Shown here in pieces: positions 41,454-48,979 of a stretch of 64,000 nt of DNA. The notes under the pieces are model-generated. The model saw nothing but the letters and a program-made list of their open reading frames with translations, had not been told where the DNA came from and ran no database searches. A program made the position numbers and the translations under genes. How positions within the stretch are numbered: position 1 is the stretch's first letter; each line of letters begins with the position of its first letter. The stretch lies in the NCBI GenBank assembly GCA_947167445.1, contig CAMVID010000002.1, positions 1-64,000 of the forward strand, written 5' to 3'. The stretch comes from G11 sp947167445 (lineage in GTDB: Bacteria; Bacillota; Clostridia; Lachnospirales; Lachnospiraceae).

Positions 41454-42938
41454 ATGATTTTACGTGATTTACTTGAGAATGCTGAAGTTTTATATGTAAA
41501 CGGAGATGACGACATCGAGATTACGGATGTGGTTTATGATTCCAGAAAGGTTACAAAGGGTTCATTGTTTGTCTGCATGAGAGGCTTTGAATCCGACGGA
41601 CATCAGTATGCTTTGTCTGCCATCGAGAAGGGTGCGGCAGCCATCGTTGTGGAAGACCTTCCACCCTTTGATGCTCAGACCATTGTTCAGGTGCCCGACA
41701 CCAGAAAGGCTCTTTCGGCAATAGCAGCTTCATGGTTTGGAAATCCTGCCAAGGATATGACCCTTATAGCTCTTACCGGAACCAAAGGCAAAACCACCAC
41801 CTCCTTCATGGTTAAGCAGATTCTGGAAACCGCCGGCCATAAGGTTGGCCTTATCGGAACCATGGGCGCATATGTGGGAAGTAAGCATATACCGCTTAAA
41901 AATACAACTCCGGAGTCATTTGAGCTGCAGTCGCTTTTTGCAAGAATGAAGAAGGCAGGGTGTGACACAGTGGTAATGGAGGCCTCATCTCAGGGCTTCA
42001 AGCTCCATAGAACCGACGGAATCATGTTTGATTACGGCGCATTCTTAAACCTTTCTTTGGATCACGTAAGCCCCGGCGAGCACTCATCCTTTGAGGAGTA
42101 TAAGTCATGCAAGCTTATGATTTTCAATCAGACCAGACATGCCATCGTAAATCTTGACGGCGACTACTCTGATGAATTCATCAAGGCAGCCAAGGATTCA
42201 GAAGAGGTCAGAGATATCAAGCTTGTTTCCACAAAGAAGGAAGCCGATCTTAAGGCTACGGACGTGAAGGAAATCTGGGAAGGCAACAAATTCGGCGTAA
42301 CCTACAAGGTTTCCGGACTTTATAACGGAGATGTTCTCCTTCAGATGCCCGGCATATTTAACGTTGAAAACGCTTTGGTTGCCATGGCAATTGCCCAGGG
42401 AATGGGCGTATCCTTTGAGGATGCTAAGAAGGCATTAAGTGAAGTAAGAGTTAAGGGACGTGTTCAGGTTCTTCCTGTGCCCCCCGAAAAAGGAACCTTC
42501 CTTATTGACTATGCCCACAACGCATTAAGCATGGAAAGCATTCTTAAGATGCTTAGCGAATATAAGCCAAACCGCCTCATTGTTCTCTTTGGCGGCGGCG
42601 GAAATAAGCCGGCCCAGAGGCGCTACGACATGGGGCTTATGGCAGGAAAGTATGCGGATCTTACCATATTGACCACCGATAACCCAAGATTTGAGAATCC
42701 CGAGTCCATTAATCAGGACATAATCAAGGGCCTTAACGTTCATGAGGGTGAGTACAAGATTATCATGGACAGAGCAGCGGCAATAAGATACCTTCTGGAC
42801 CATTGCAAGGAAAGAGATTTAGTGGCTTTTATCGGCAAGGGACACGAAGAATATCAGGAGATTTACGGGGTAAAATACCATTTCTCCGAGGAAGAAATTG
42901 TGTTAGATTACCTGAAACCCGAAGAAGAGGAATTTTAG
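41454..42938 (+). CDS. murE: UDP-MurNAc-tripeptide synthetase (meso-DAP-adding)
   Basis: A 494-residue Mur ligase adding meso-diaminopimelate to UDP-MurNAc-L-Ala-D-Glu. Walker A is GTKGKTTT; TTPESFELQ is the UDP-MurNAc-dipeptide loop; DNPRFENP (DNPR motif) marks meso-DAP rather than lysine specificity; GKGHEEYQ closes the C-terminal domain. The ATG at 41454 follows GGAGG by 8 bases; the frame could also open at a TTG at 41439 in front of that site. It directly follows dapF, so supply and use of meso-DAP are coupled. Confidence 0.94.
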   Translation: MILRDLLENAEVLYVNGDDDIEITDVVYDSRKVTKGSLFVCMRGFESDGHQYALSAIEKGAAAIVVEDLPPFDAQTIVQVPDTRKALSAIAASWFGNPAKDMTLIALTGTKGKTTTSFMVKQILETAGHKVGLIGTMGAYVGSKHIPLKNTTPESFELQSLFARMKKAGCDTVVMEASSQGFKLHRTDGIMFDYGAFLNLSLDHVSPGEHSSFEEYKSCKLMIFNQTRHAIVNLDGDYSDEFIKAAKDSEEVRDIKLVSTKKEADLKATDVKEIWEGNKFGVTYKVSGLYNGDVLLQMPGIFNVENALVAMAIAQGMGVSFEDAKKALSEVRVKGRVQVLPVPPEKGTFLIDYAHNALSMESILKMLSEYKPNRLIVLFGGGGNKPAQRRYDMGLMAGKYADLTILTTDNPRFENPESINQDIIKGLNVHEGEYKIIMDRAAAIRYLLDHCKERDLVAFIGKGHEEYQEIYGVKYHFSEEEIVLDYLKPEEEEF

Positions 42939-42968
42939 GAGAGGCTAAGGCCTCTCCTTTATTTTTTA
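42938..42968 (+). terminator. Rho-independent terminator after murE
   Basis: Stem GGAGAGGC / GCCTCTCC with loop TAAG, followed by TTTATTTTTT. The stem begins on the last base of the murE stop codon, so translation and termination signals touch. Confidence 0.85.
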
Positions 42969-42970
42969 AA

Positions 42971-42999
42971 TTATATTGAAACGTTTCCAAACCTATGAT
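42971..42999 (+). promoter_or_regulatory. Promoter with LacI-type operator upstream of the LacI gene
   Basis: The palindrome GAAACGTTTC (42978-42987, flanked TT...CAA) has the form of LacI/GalR-family operators with a central CG. It falls between a weak TTATAT (42971-42976) and a TATGAT (42994-42999) spaced by 17 bases, a classic repression position. It suggests autoregulation of the regulator and co-control of malQ. Confidence 0.6.
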
Positions 43000-43025
43000 A
43001 GACTTTTTTTGTGAGGGAAAAAAGC

Positions 43026-44027
43026 ATGACTATTAAAGACATTGCAAAAGAAACCGGATATTCCATCGGAACGGTTTCGAGGGTTTTGAACAATCATCCG
43101 AATGTAAGTGAAAAAGCAAGGAAAACCATTATGGAGGCTGTGGACAGACACGGATTCATCCTTAATGTCAGCGCCAAGAACCTTAAGACGGTACAGAGTG
43201 AGAACATTATTATCGTCGTAAAGGGTACCTTTAATGAGCTTTTCCCTGTGATGGTTCAGCGTATTCAGATGTATTTCAGGGAAACAAGGTATACCTTAAT
43301 CACCGAGTACGTGGATGAGGAAGCCGACGAGGTTACAAGAGCAAGACAGGTTTGCCTTGAGAAGAAGGCCATCGGACTTCTGATTCTGGGCGGTAACAAA
43401 GAAAACTTCAAGAAGGGCTTTGACCGCATTAAGATTCCTGCAGTTCTGGTTACTAACCATGCGGGAGACTGGGGATTTGAGAACCTTTCAAGCGTCTCCA
43501 CAGATGATACTGAGGGCGCCAGGAAGGCAGTGGAGTTCCTTCTTGAGAACGGCCACAGAAACGTGGCACTTCTTGGCGGAACAGTAGGATCTGATACATC
43601 CACTCAAAGACGCCTTGGATGGGAGAAGGCTCAGGAAGACTTCGGTATCAAAAAGGAAGACTTTGGCCCTCAGGTGGGAGGAAGATATTCCTTTGAAGCG
43701 GGATACGAGGCCATGAAGAAGCTCCTTAAGGGTGATAAGAAAATCACCGGGGTATTTGCCCTGGCGGACGTTATGGCAATCGGAGCAATTTCTGCCATAA
43801 GCGATGCAGGCCTTTCGGTGCCGGAAGACATATCTGTAATAGGATATGACGGTATTCCCATTGGAGCGTATTTTTGCCCGAAGCTTACAACCATCAGACA
43901 AAGCATAGACAGAATCTGCGACAGAAGCTGCGAGATTCTGATTGACCGCCTTGAAAACGAGGGCAAAACAAGACACGAGTTTATTCCCTTTACCTTGGAT
44001 GAGAGACAGAGCGTAAAGAAAATATAA
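43026..44027 (+). CDS. LacI-family transcriptional regulator
   Basis: A 333-residue repressor. The LacI HTH is at residues 1-25 (MTIKDIAKETGYSIGTVSRVLNNH, core TVSRVLN) with the hinge to about residue 60, followed by a periplasmic-binding-like sensor domain (FALADVMAIGAISAISDAGLSVPEDISVIGYDG is typical). The ATG at 43026 is chosen since GAGGGA lies 8 bases upstream; the frame could open at a GTG at 43011. It lies 20 bases before malQ, so it probably controls maltodextrin or glycogen-related metabolism. Confidence 0.9.
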   Translation: MTIKDIAKETGYSIGTVSRVLNNHPNVSEKARKTIMEAVDRHGFILNVSAKNLKTVQSENIIIVVKGTFNELFPVMVQRIQMYFRETRYTLITEYVDEEADEVTRARQVCLEKKAIGLLILGGNKENFKKGFDRIKIPAVLVTNHAGDWGFENLSSVSTDDTEGARKAVEFLLENGHRNVALLGGTVGSDTSTQRRLGWEKAQEDFGIKKEDFGPQVGGRYSFEAGYEAMKKLLKGDKKITGVFALADVMAIGAISAISDAGLSVPEDISVIGYDGIPIGAYFCPKLTTIRQSIDRICDRSCEILIDRLENEGKTRHEFIPFTLDERQSVKKI

Positions 44028-44047
44028 TTATTGAATGGAGACCAGCT

Positions 44048-45526
44048 ATGAGACAGAGCGGAATTCTAATGCATATTTCATCACTGCCTTCACCATACGG
44101 CATAGGCACCATGGGACGTGAAGCCTACGAGTATGTAAATTTCCTGAAAAAGGCGGGACAGACCTGCTGGCAGCTTTTGCCAATCAATCCTACCGGATAC
44201 GGCGATTCGCCATATCAGGGATTATCAACCTTTGCAGGGAATCCCTTCCTTATAGATTTTGACATTCTTAAGAACGAAGGATTATTGGAGCAAAACGAAA
44301 TCGACAGGTACGACTGGGGACAGGATGCATCAAGAGTTGACTACGGGATTATGTTCGAACATCGTATGGAAGTTTTGTATGCTGCATTTAATCGTTTTGA
44401 TAAAAACACAAATCTCGCCTTTAAAAGCTACGTTGAACAGGAGAAATGGTGGCTTGATGATTTCGCATTATTTATGTCCTTAAAACGCCACTATAAATTT
44501 GCTCCCTGGAATACCTGGCCAAGAGACATCAGACTCAGAAAAGAGAAGGCCCTTGAGGAGGCCAAGAGAGAGCATGCGGAATCCATGGATTTCCACAGAT
44601 TTGTCCAGTACGAGTTTGCAAAACAGTGGGCTTTCCTTCGCCGTCATGCTTTTGAAAACGGAATAAAGATTATTGGAGATGTACCTATCTACGTTCCCTA
44701 CGATTCAGCGGACGTATGGTCATGTCCTTCAAACTATCAGCTTGACGATAACCTTAATCCTGTGGTTGTTGCAGGATGTCCCCCTGATGCTTTTGCCAAA
44801 ACCGGACAGCTCTGGGGCAATCCCATCTATGACTGGAAGAAGATGAAGGAAGACAAGTTCAGCTGGTGGATTAAGAGACTTAAGAAGACAACACAGTTCT
44901 TTGATGTGGTCAGAATCGACCATTTCAGAGGACTTGAAAGCTACTGGGCTATTCCCTTCGGAGATCCCACCGCAGAGAACGGCAAGTGGGTAAAGGGCCC
45001 AGGAAAGGCTTTAATCAATACCATCAAGAAGGAACTTCCCGATGTTTCCTTCATTGCGGAGGACCTGGGATTCCTTACTCCTGCAGTTAAGAAGCTCCTG
45101 AAAGATTCAGGCTTCCCGGGCATGAAGGTTCTGGAATTTGGCTTCGATGCCACCGAACCCAACGAGTACACTCCCGATGCCTTCACAGAAAACTGTGTTT
45201 GCTACACCGGCACTCACGACAATGAGACCCTCTTACAGTGGAGTGAAAGAATCGACCCCAAGTGCCTCAAATTCACAAAGAAGTATTTAAAGCTCAAAAA
45301 AGATGACGACATCTGCGATGCCATCATCAAAGCCGGAATGGAGAGCAAGGCCGATCTGTTCATGGCTCAGATGCAGGATTACCTCAAGATTGGAGCCGAA
45401 GGTCGAATGAACCGCCCCAGCATTCTCTCCCCCGACAACTGGGTATGGAGAATGACCAAGGGAGCGGATTCCGACGCCCTGGCCGAGCACATCCGCAAAC
45501 TCACCAAGAAAGCCAACCGTATATAA
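44048..45526 (+). CDS. malQ: 4-alpha-glucanotransferase (amylomaltase)
   Basis: A 492-residue GH77 enzyme that transfers alpha-1,4-glucan segments in maltodextrin and glycogen metabolism. Family motifs: SPYQGLSTFAGNP, GDVPIYVPYDSADVW, VRIDHFRGL (nucleophile Asp), IAEDLGFLTP (acid/base Glu) and YTGTHDNETLLQW (third Asp). The length is typical of bacterial MalQ. GGAG precedes the start. It forms a two-gene unit with the LacI regulator. Its stop codon lies one base before the repeat island. Confidence 0.94.
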   Translation: MRQSGILMHISSLPSPYGIGTMGREAYEYVNFLKKAGQTCWQLLPINPTGYGDSPYQGLSTFAGNPFLIDFDILKNEGLLEQNEIDRYDWGQDASRVDYGIMFEHRMEVLYAAFNRFDKNTNLAFKSYVEQEKWWLDDFALFMSLKRHYKFAPWNTWPRDIRLRKEKALEEAKREHAESMDFHRFVQYEFAKQWAFLRRHAFENGIKIIGDVPIYVPYDSADVWSCPSNYQLDDNLNPVVVAGCPPDAFAKTGQLWGNPIYDWKKMKEDKFSWWIKRLKKTTQFFDVVRIDHFRGLESYWAIPFGDPTAENGKWVKGPGKALINTIKKELPDVSFIAEDLGFLTPAVKKLLKDSGFPGMKVLEFGFDATEPNEYTPDAFTENCVCYTGTHDNETLLQWSERIDPKCLKFTKKYLKLKKDDDICDAIIKAGMESKADLFMAQMQDYLKIGAEGRMNRPSILSPDNWVWRMTKGADSDALAEHIRKLTKKANRI

Positions 45527-45527
45527 T

Positions 45528-45589
45528 GTGCAGAATGGGGACAGGCCCAAATTGCACGGTGCAGAATGGGGACAGGCCCCAAATTGCAC
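45528..45589 (+). repeat. Repeat island part 1: two tandem GTGCA...TGCAC units
   Basis: Two tandem units, 45528-45557 (30 bases) and 45559-45589 (31 bases), both running GTGCAGAATGGGGACAGGCC to AAATTGCAC. They have the same core as the elements at 15071, 18008 and 19864. The first begins one base after the malQ stop codon. Confidence 0.85.
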
Positions 45590-45605
45590 ATACCTACAAA
45601 GTTTC

Positions 45606-45744
45606 ATCGGTGGGTTGATATTTTACACGGTAGACCCGTTTGCACTTAGATCTCGCACGTAGCGGTACATAAGGTGCTAAAGAACAGCACCTAAGTACCG
45701 ACGGCTCGATAAAGTCTACCTTAGTAAAACATCAACCCACCGAT
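45606..45744. repeat. Repeat island part 2: 139-base foldback element A
   Basis: A long interrupted inverted repeat. Outer arms ATCGGTGGGTTGAT (45606-45619) and ATCAACCCACCGAT (45731-45744) are perfect. Nested pairs follow: TTTTAC/GTAAAA, GGTAGAC/GTCTACC, CGGTAC/GTACCG and AGGTGCT/AGCACCT around loop AAAGAAC. Almost the whole element can form one bulged hairpin as RNA. No coding potential is seen. Confidence 0.8.
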
Positions 45745-45761
45745 TCTTTTGCGGAAAGATT

Positions 45762-45791
45762 GTGCAATTTGGAGCCTGTCCGCTTTGCATT
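45762..45791 (-). repeat. Repeat island part 3: degenerate unit
   Basis: GTGCAATTTGGAGCCTGTCC followed by a diverged end. It is a decayed copy in the same orientation as the three units at 45951-46043, sitting between the two foldback elements. Confidence 0.6.
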
Positions 45792-45803
45792 CACGAGCGC
45801 AAA

Positions 45804-45935
45804 AAAGGTGCCAATTCATATGTCATAGAGACCCTTCGAAGGGCGTTCCTACTTAGCGAGGTTTTGTCGAGCTTAGTAGGGCTACGCCCGAAGCGGAGCG
45901 AAAGCGTGTCTCGAGACATATGAATTGGCACCTTT
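45804..45935. repeat. Repeat island part 4: 132-base foldback element B
   Basis: Perfect 21-bp outer arms (45804-45824 and 45915-45935, starting AAAGGTGCCAATTC). Nested inside are GAGAC/GTCTC, CTTCG/CGAAG, GGGCG/CGCCC and CCTACTTAGC/GCTTAGTAGG (one mismatch). It is similar in design but not in outer sequence to element A. It may be a miniature inverted-repeat element or encode a hairpin RNA. Confidence 0.8.
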
Positions 45936-45950
45936 GTTGTGCGACACTAT

Positions 45951-46043
45951 GTGCAATTTGGGACTGTCCCCATTCTGCACCGTGCAATCTGGGCCTGTCC
46001 CCATTCTGCACCGTGCAATTTGGGGCCTGTCCCCAAGTTGCAC
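45951..46043 (-). repeat. Repeat island part 5: three tandem units in reverse orientation
   Basis: Units at 45951-45980, 45982-46011 and 46013-46043 are reverse-oriented relative to the two at 45528-45589 (GTGCAAT...GGCCTGTCCCC...TGCAC). The last ends one base before the stop codon of the convergent capA-like gene, so the repeats occupy the entire 518-base gap. Confidence 0.85.
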
Positions 46044-46044
46044 C

Positions 46045-47367
46045 TTATTTGTGGACGAAGTCCAGGGCAGGGCGGTCCATGCGGTAGTTGCCCATGATTT
46101 GCTCGGTGTATTCGTTAAGCTTGTCGACGCTTAAGTTGACGCCACCCCAGCCAAGGATTCCGTGCTGTGAAGCAAGGTCCTGATCGTAGTCGGCGAGGTA
46201 GTAAACTCTCTGGAACTTCAAGGGACCGTAGGTGTAGTGGTCCACCATGGGGATTACACCGCAATGGGGCTCGTCAAGGTAGATGCCTTCCTCGGTTACG
46301 TGGAAGACTACCCATGCCATTTCCTCAAGCATTGTGATGTCCTTCTGCTGTGTGGATACGTAGTTTCCTAAAGAGTAGTAGCAAAGGCAGCGATTGCCAT
46401 TGGGAGACTCCACTACTTCAACGGGCTGAGGAACGTGAGGGTGTGTACCTATGATAAGGTCGGCACCGGCCTCAGTCATTGCCATAGCCATCTGCTTTTC
46501 CACGTCTGTGGGTGTGGTGGTGTACTCGATTCCCCAGTGAGGGCAAACGATGACGATATCGGCCATGGTCTTTGCAAGGGCGATTTCATCAAGCACTTCC
46601 TGACGAAGGCTATTGAAGTCAAGCATTCTGGAACCGTCCCAAGGACAAAGGGTTCCGAAGTAGTTCTCGAAGCCGACCGGAAGGGAAGCCATGTTACAGC
46701 TGTATGTGTAGTTAAGAATTGCGAACTTGAATCCGCCTGCTTCGATTATGGGGATTCGGGGCTCGGTGGGTTCCGAACCGTCGTAAAGACCACATAAAAG
46801 AGCATCGGGTTGTGTCTGCCAGTAAGCGTAGGCATTCTTCATTCCGTCAACACCCATGTCAGCCACGTGGTTGGTGGCAGCGAGGATAACGTTAAAGCCT
46901 GCTTTCACAAGGGCATCGCCTACCTCGGTGGGAGAGTTGAATGCAGGGTAACCTGAGGCACCTCTTTCATTTCCTCCAAAGATGGTCTCCTGGTTGATGA
47001 TTTTGATATCACACATATCAAGAGCATCGGCTATTCCGGTGTAAAGGTGATCGAAGTTGTAGCTTCCGTCTTCCTGAACACCTGAGTTTATAACTCCCAT
47101 GTGAAGAAGGTCATCGCCCACGGCCATGAGCCTTATGTCATATTCCTCAAATGGAGGAGGTGTGGGAGTGGGTGAAGGAATTTGATAATCCTTCGTGACT
47201 GCAGCAATCTCCTTTGCGGTTTCCTGCTGCTCGACATTTAACTCGATTTCCTTGTCGGAGAAACTGAAAGAGTCAAGCTTATCCATGTTTAACAAGAAGA
47301 AGATTCCCGCTCCGCCAAGAGTCAATATAAGTAGTACAATCAGAATTCTAACTATCTTTTTTCCCAT
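46045..47367 (-). CDS. CapA-family (poly-gamma-glutamate capsule type) phosphoesterase-like protein
   Basis: A 440-residue membrane-anchored protein. An N-terminal helix (about residues 6-26 of the chosen start) is followed by a charged linker and a Pro/Thr stretch (SPTPTPPPFEEY), then the PGA_cap metallophosphatase-like domain: MAVGDDLLHMG, TNHVADMGVDGM, VCPHWGIEY and IIGTHPHVPQ provide the metal-ligand positions. Family members are linked to polyglutamate export but are widespread in bacteria without capsules. The inner ATG (47367) is chosen because GAGAGG lies between it and the alternative ATG at 47388; spacing is long, so this is uncertain. Confidence 0.82.
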   Translation of the reverse strand: MGKKIVRILIVLLILTLGGAGIFFLLNMDKLDSFSFSDKEIELNVEQQETAKEIAAVTKDYQIPSPTPTPPPFEEYDIRLMAVGDDLLHMGVINSGVQEDGSYNFDHLYTGIADALDMCDIKIINQETIFGGNERGASGYPAFNSPTEVGDALVKAGFNVILAATNHVADMGVDGMKNAYAYWQTQPDALLCGLYDGSEPTEPRIPIIEAGGFKFAILNYTYSCNMASLPVGFENYFGTLCPWDGSRMLDFNSLRQEVLDEIALAKTMADIVIVCPHWGIEYTTTPTDVEKQMAMAMTEAGADLIIGTHPHVPQPVEVVESPNGNRCLCYYSLGNYVSTQQKDITMLEEMAWVVFHVTEEGIYLDEPHCGVIPMVDHYTYGPLKFQRVYYLADYDQDLASQHGILGWGGVNLSVDKLNEYTEQIMGNYRMDRPALDFVHK

Positions 47368-47457
47368 GTCAAAATTCAATCCTCTCATTAAAATACATCC
47401 CTATCAGTATAATGTTTTTGTATTGTTTTTGCAAAGAAAAATATGAGTGCCACACAG

Positions 47458-47486
47458 TTGCAAATCTTTCGACATAGTGGTAGAAT
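47458..47486 (+). promoter_or_regulatory. Predicted rnpB promoter
   Basis: TTGCAA (47458-47463), exact 17-base spacer, TAGAAT (47481-47486). It places the transcription start near 47493, which coincides with the 5' end of RNase P RNA deduced from its terminal helix. Confidence 0.75.
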
Positions 47487-47492
47487 CTCTGT

Positions 47493-47833
47493 GTTGTAAG
47501 CAGGATGAACGATCGCGGCCCCGCGTGCGGGGGTGAGGAAAGTCCGGGCTTCACAGGGCAGGATGCCGGATAACGTCCGGTGGAGGTGACTCCCAGGCCA
47601 GTGCAACAGAAAAGAAACCGCCGGTTTTACCGGTAAGGGTGGAATGGCGGTGTAAGAGACCACCGCACCTTTGGTAACAAAGGTGGCTGTGTAAACCCCA
47701 TCCGAAGCAAGACAAATAGGGAACTATGGGTGCCCTGCCCGTTCCCAGGTAAGTCGCTTGAGGCTGTCGGTAACGGCAGTCCTAGATAGATGATCGTTCC
47801 AGACATAACCCGGCTTACAGTTCTGCTTACAAC
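47493..47833 (+). ncRNA. rnpB: RNase P RNA (bacterial)
   Basis: The catalytic RNA that removes 5' leaders from pre-tRNAs. The terminal helix P1 is formed by GTTGTAAGCAG (47493-47503) and CTGCTTACAAC (47823-47833). Universal blocks occur in order: GAGGAAAGTCCGGGC (CR I), CAGGATGCCGGATAACGTCC, a CCAGTGCAACAGAAA-like block with AAACCGCC, GGTAAGGGTG, the GTAAGAG block (CR II/III), AAACCCC, AGCAAGACAAATAGGG, AGGTAAGTCGCTTGAGGC, AGATAGATGATCG and the 3' CATAACCCGGCTTAC. Length about 341. The gap between the capA-like gene and 47893 otherwise holds only its promoter and about 60 A-rich bases. Confidence 0.97.
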
Positions 47834-47892
47834 ATATTAGAGGAAACAAATCATTTTATATAAAGAAGAAAAAGAAAGAAGGAGAAGAAAAG

Positions 47893-48966
47893 ATGACAAA
47901 AATTGATATTTTTTCAGGCTTTTTAGGAGCAGGTAAGACAACTCTTATCAAGAAGCTCTTAAAGGAAGCTTTGGCAGGAACGAAGGTAGTTCTCATAGAA
48001 AACGAGTTCGGCGAAATTGGCGTGGACGGCGGATTCTTAAAGGAAGCAGGTATTCAGATCAAGGAGATGAACTCCGGCTGTATCTGCTGCTCACTTGTAG
48101 GTGATTTCGGTACTTCATTAAAGGAAGTATTGGATACATATGAGCCCGACAGAATTCTTATCGAGCCCTCAGGTGTAGGCAAACTTTCCGATGTTATCAA
48201 GGCTGTTCAGAGAGTAGACAGCGGCAAGGAAGTTGTTCTTAACTCAGCTGTGGCAGTTGTTGATGCCAAGAAGTGCAAGATGTACCTTAAGAACTTCGGT
48301 GAGTTCTTCGTTAACCAGATTGAGGCTGCCGGAACCATTATTTTAAGCAGAAGCCAGGATATGACTGAGGAGAAACTTTTGGAGGTTGTTGCCATGATCA
48401 AGGAGCACAACGATCATGCCACAATCATCACAACTCCCTGGGACGACCTTAAGGGAGAGGATATCCTCGCAACAATAGAGAGCAAGAACCAGATGGAGGA
48501 GGACCTTCTCCACGAGGTAGAAGAGCATCATCACCACCACGACGATGATGACGACGATGACGATGACGAGCATGAGCACCACCATCATCACCATCACCAT
48601 GATGACGACGATGACGATGATGACGAGTGCTGCTGTCATCACGACCACGACCATGAACATCACCACCACCATCATCACCACGGACATGATGCTGACGAGG
48701 TATTTACAAGTTGGGGCCTTGAGACTCCCGCCAAGTACTCCAAGGAAGACATCGAGCACATCCTTGGCGAACTGGACAGAAGCGTTTACGGTCTCGTATT
48801 AAGAGCCAAAGGAATGGTTCCTTCAGAGAACGGCGAGTGGATTTACTTCGACTATGTACCAGAAGAGAGCGATGTAAGAGTCGGAGCTCCTCAGGTTACA
48901 GGTAAGTTCTGTGTAATCGGATCAAAGTTAAACGAGGACAAGCTTGAAGAGCTTTTTGCCAAATAA
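47893..48966 (+). CDS. G3E (COG0523/CobW) GTPase with 55-residue His/Asp metal-binding tract
   Basis: A 357-residue metallochaperone-type GTPase. Walker A is FLGAGKTT (residues 10-17) and the metal site GCICC is at residues 62-66; the switch region and LIEPSGVG are standard. Residues 212-266 form a low-complexity insert with 27 His, 21 Asp and 3 adjacent Cys, far longer than usual His loops in this family. The C-terminal CobW_C domain (SWGLETPAKYSKEDIEHILGEL) ends at 357. It probably stores or inserts zinc, nickel or cobalt. No obvious Zur or metal-riboswitch element precedes it. The next gene encodes a second G3E-like protein 13 bases on. Confidence 0.88.
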   Translation: MTKIDIFSGFLGAGKTTLIKKLLKEALAGTKVVLIENEFGEIGVDGGFLKEAGIQIKEMNSGCICCSLVGDFGTSLKEVLDTYEPDRILIEPSGVGKLSDVIKAVQRVDSGKEVVLNSAVAVVDAKKCKMYLKNFGEFFVNQIEAAGTIILSRSQDMTEEKLLEVVAMIKEHNDHATIITTPWDDLKGEDILATIESKNQMEEDLLHEVEEHHHHHDDDDDDDDDEHEHHHHHHHHDDDDDDDDECCCHHDHDHEHHHHHHHHGHDADEVFTSWGLETPAKYSKEDIEHILGELDRSVYGLVLRAKGMVPSENGEWIYFDYVPEESDVRVGAPQVTGKFCVIGSKLNEDKLEELFAK

Positions 48967-48979
48967 AGAGGATTTATAA

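Noticed and set aside
45528..46043. CRISPR-like array
   Set aside because: The units are tandem palindromes with one-base gaps rather than repeats with unique spacers, orientation switches midway, and no cas genes are near.
45925..46134. 69-codon plus-strand frame
   Set aside because: Made of repeat units and antisense capA-like sequence.
47369..47663. Two minus-strand open frames of 61 and 91 codons
   Set aside because: They lie antisense to RNase P RNA and its promoter, whose conserved blocks and closing helix are unmistakable.
48343..48759. Minus-strand 138-codon frame rich in Val and Met
   Set aside because: It is the complement of the His/Asp tract of the GTPase gene; the composition comes from GAY/CAY repeats read backwards.
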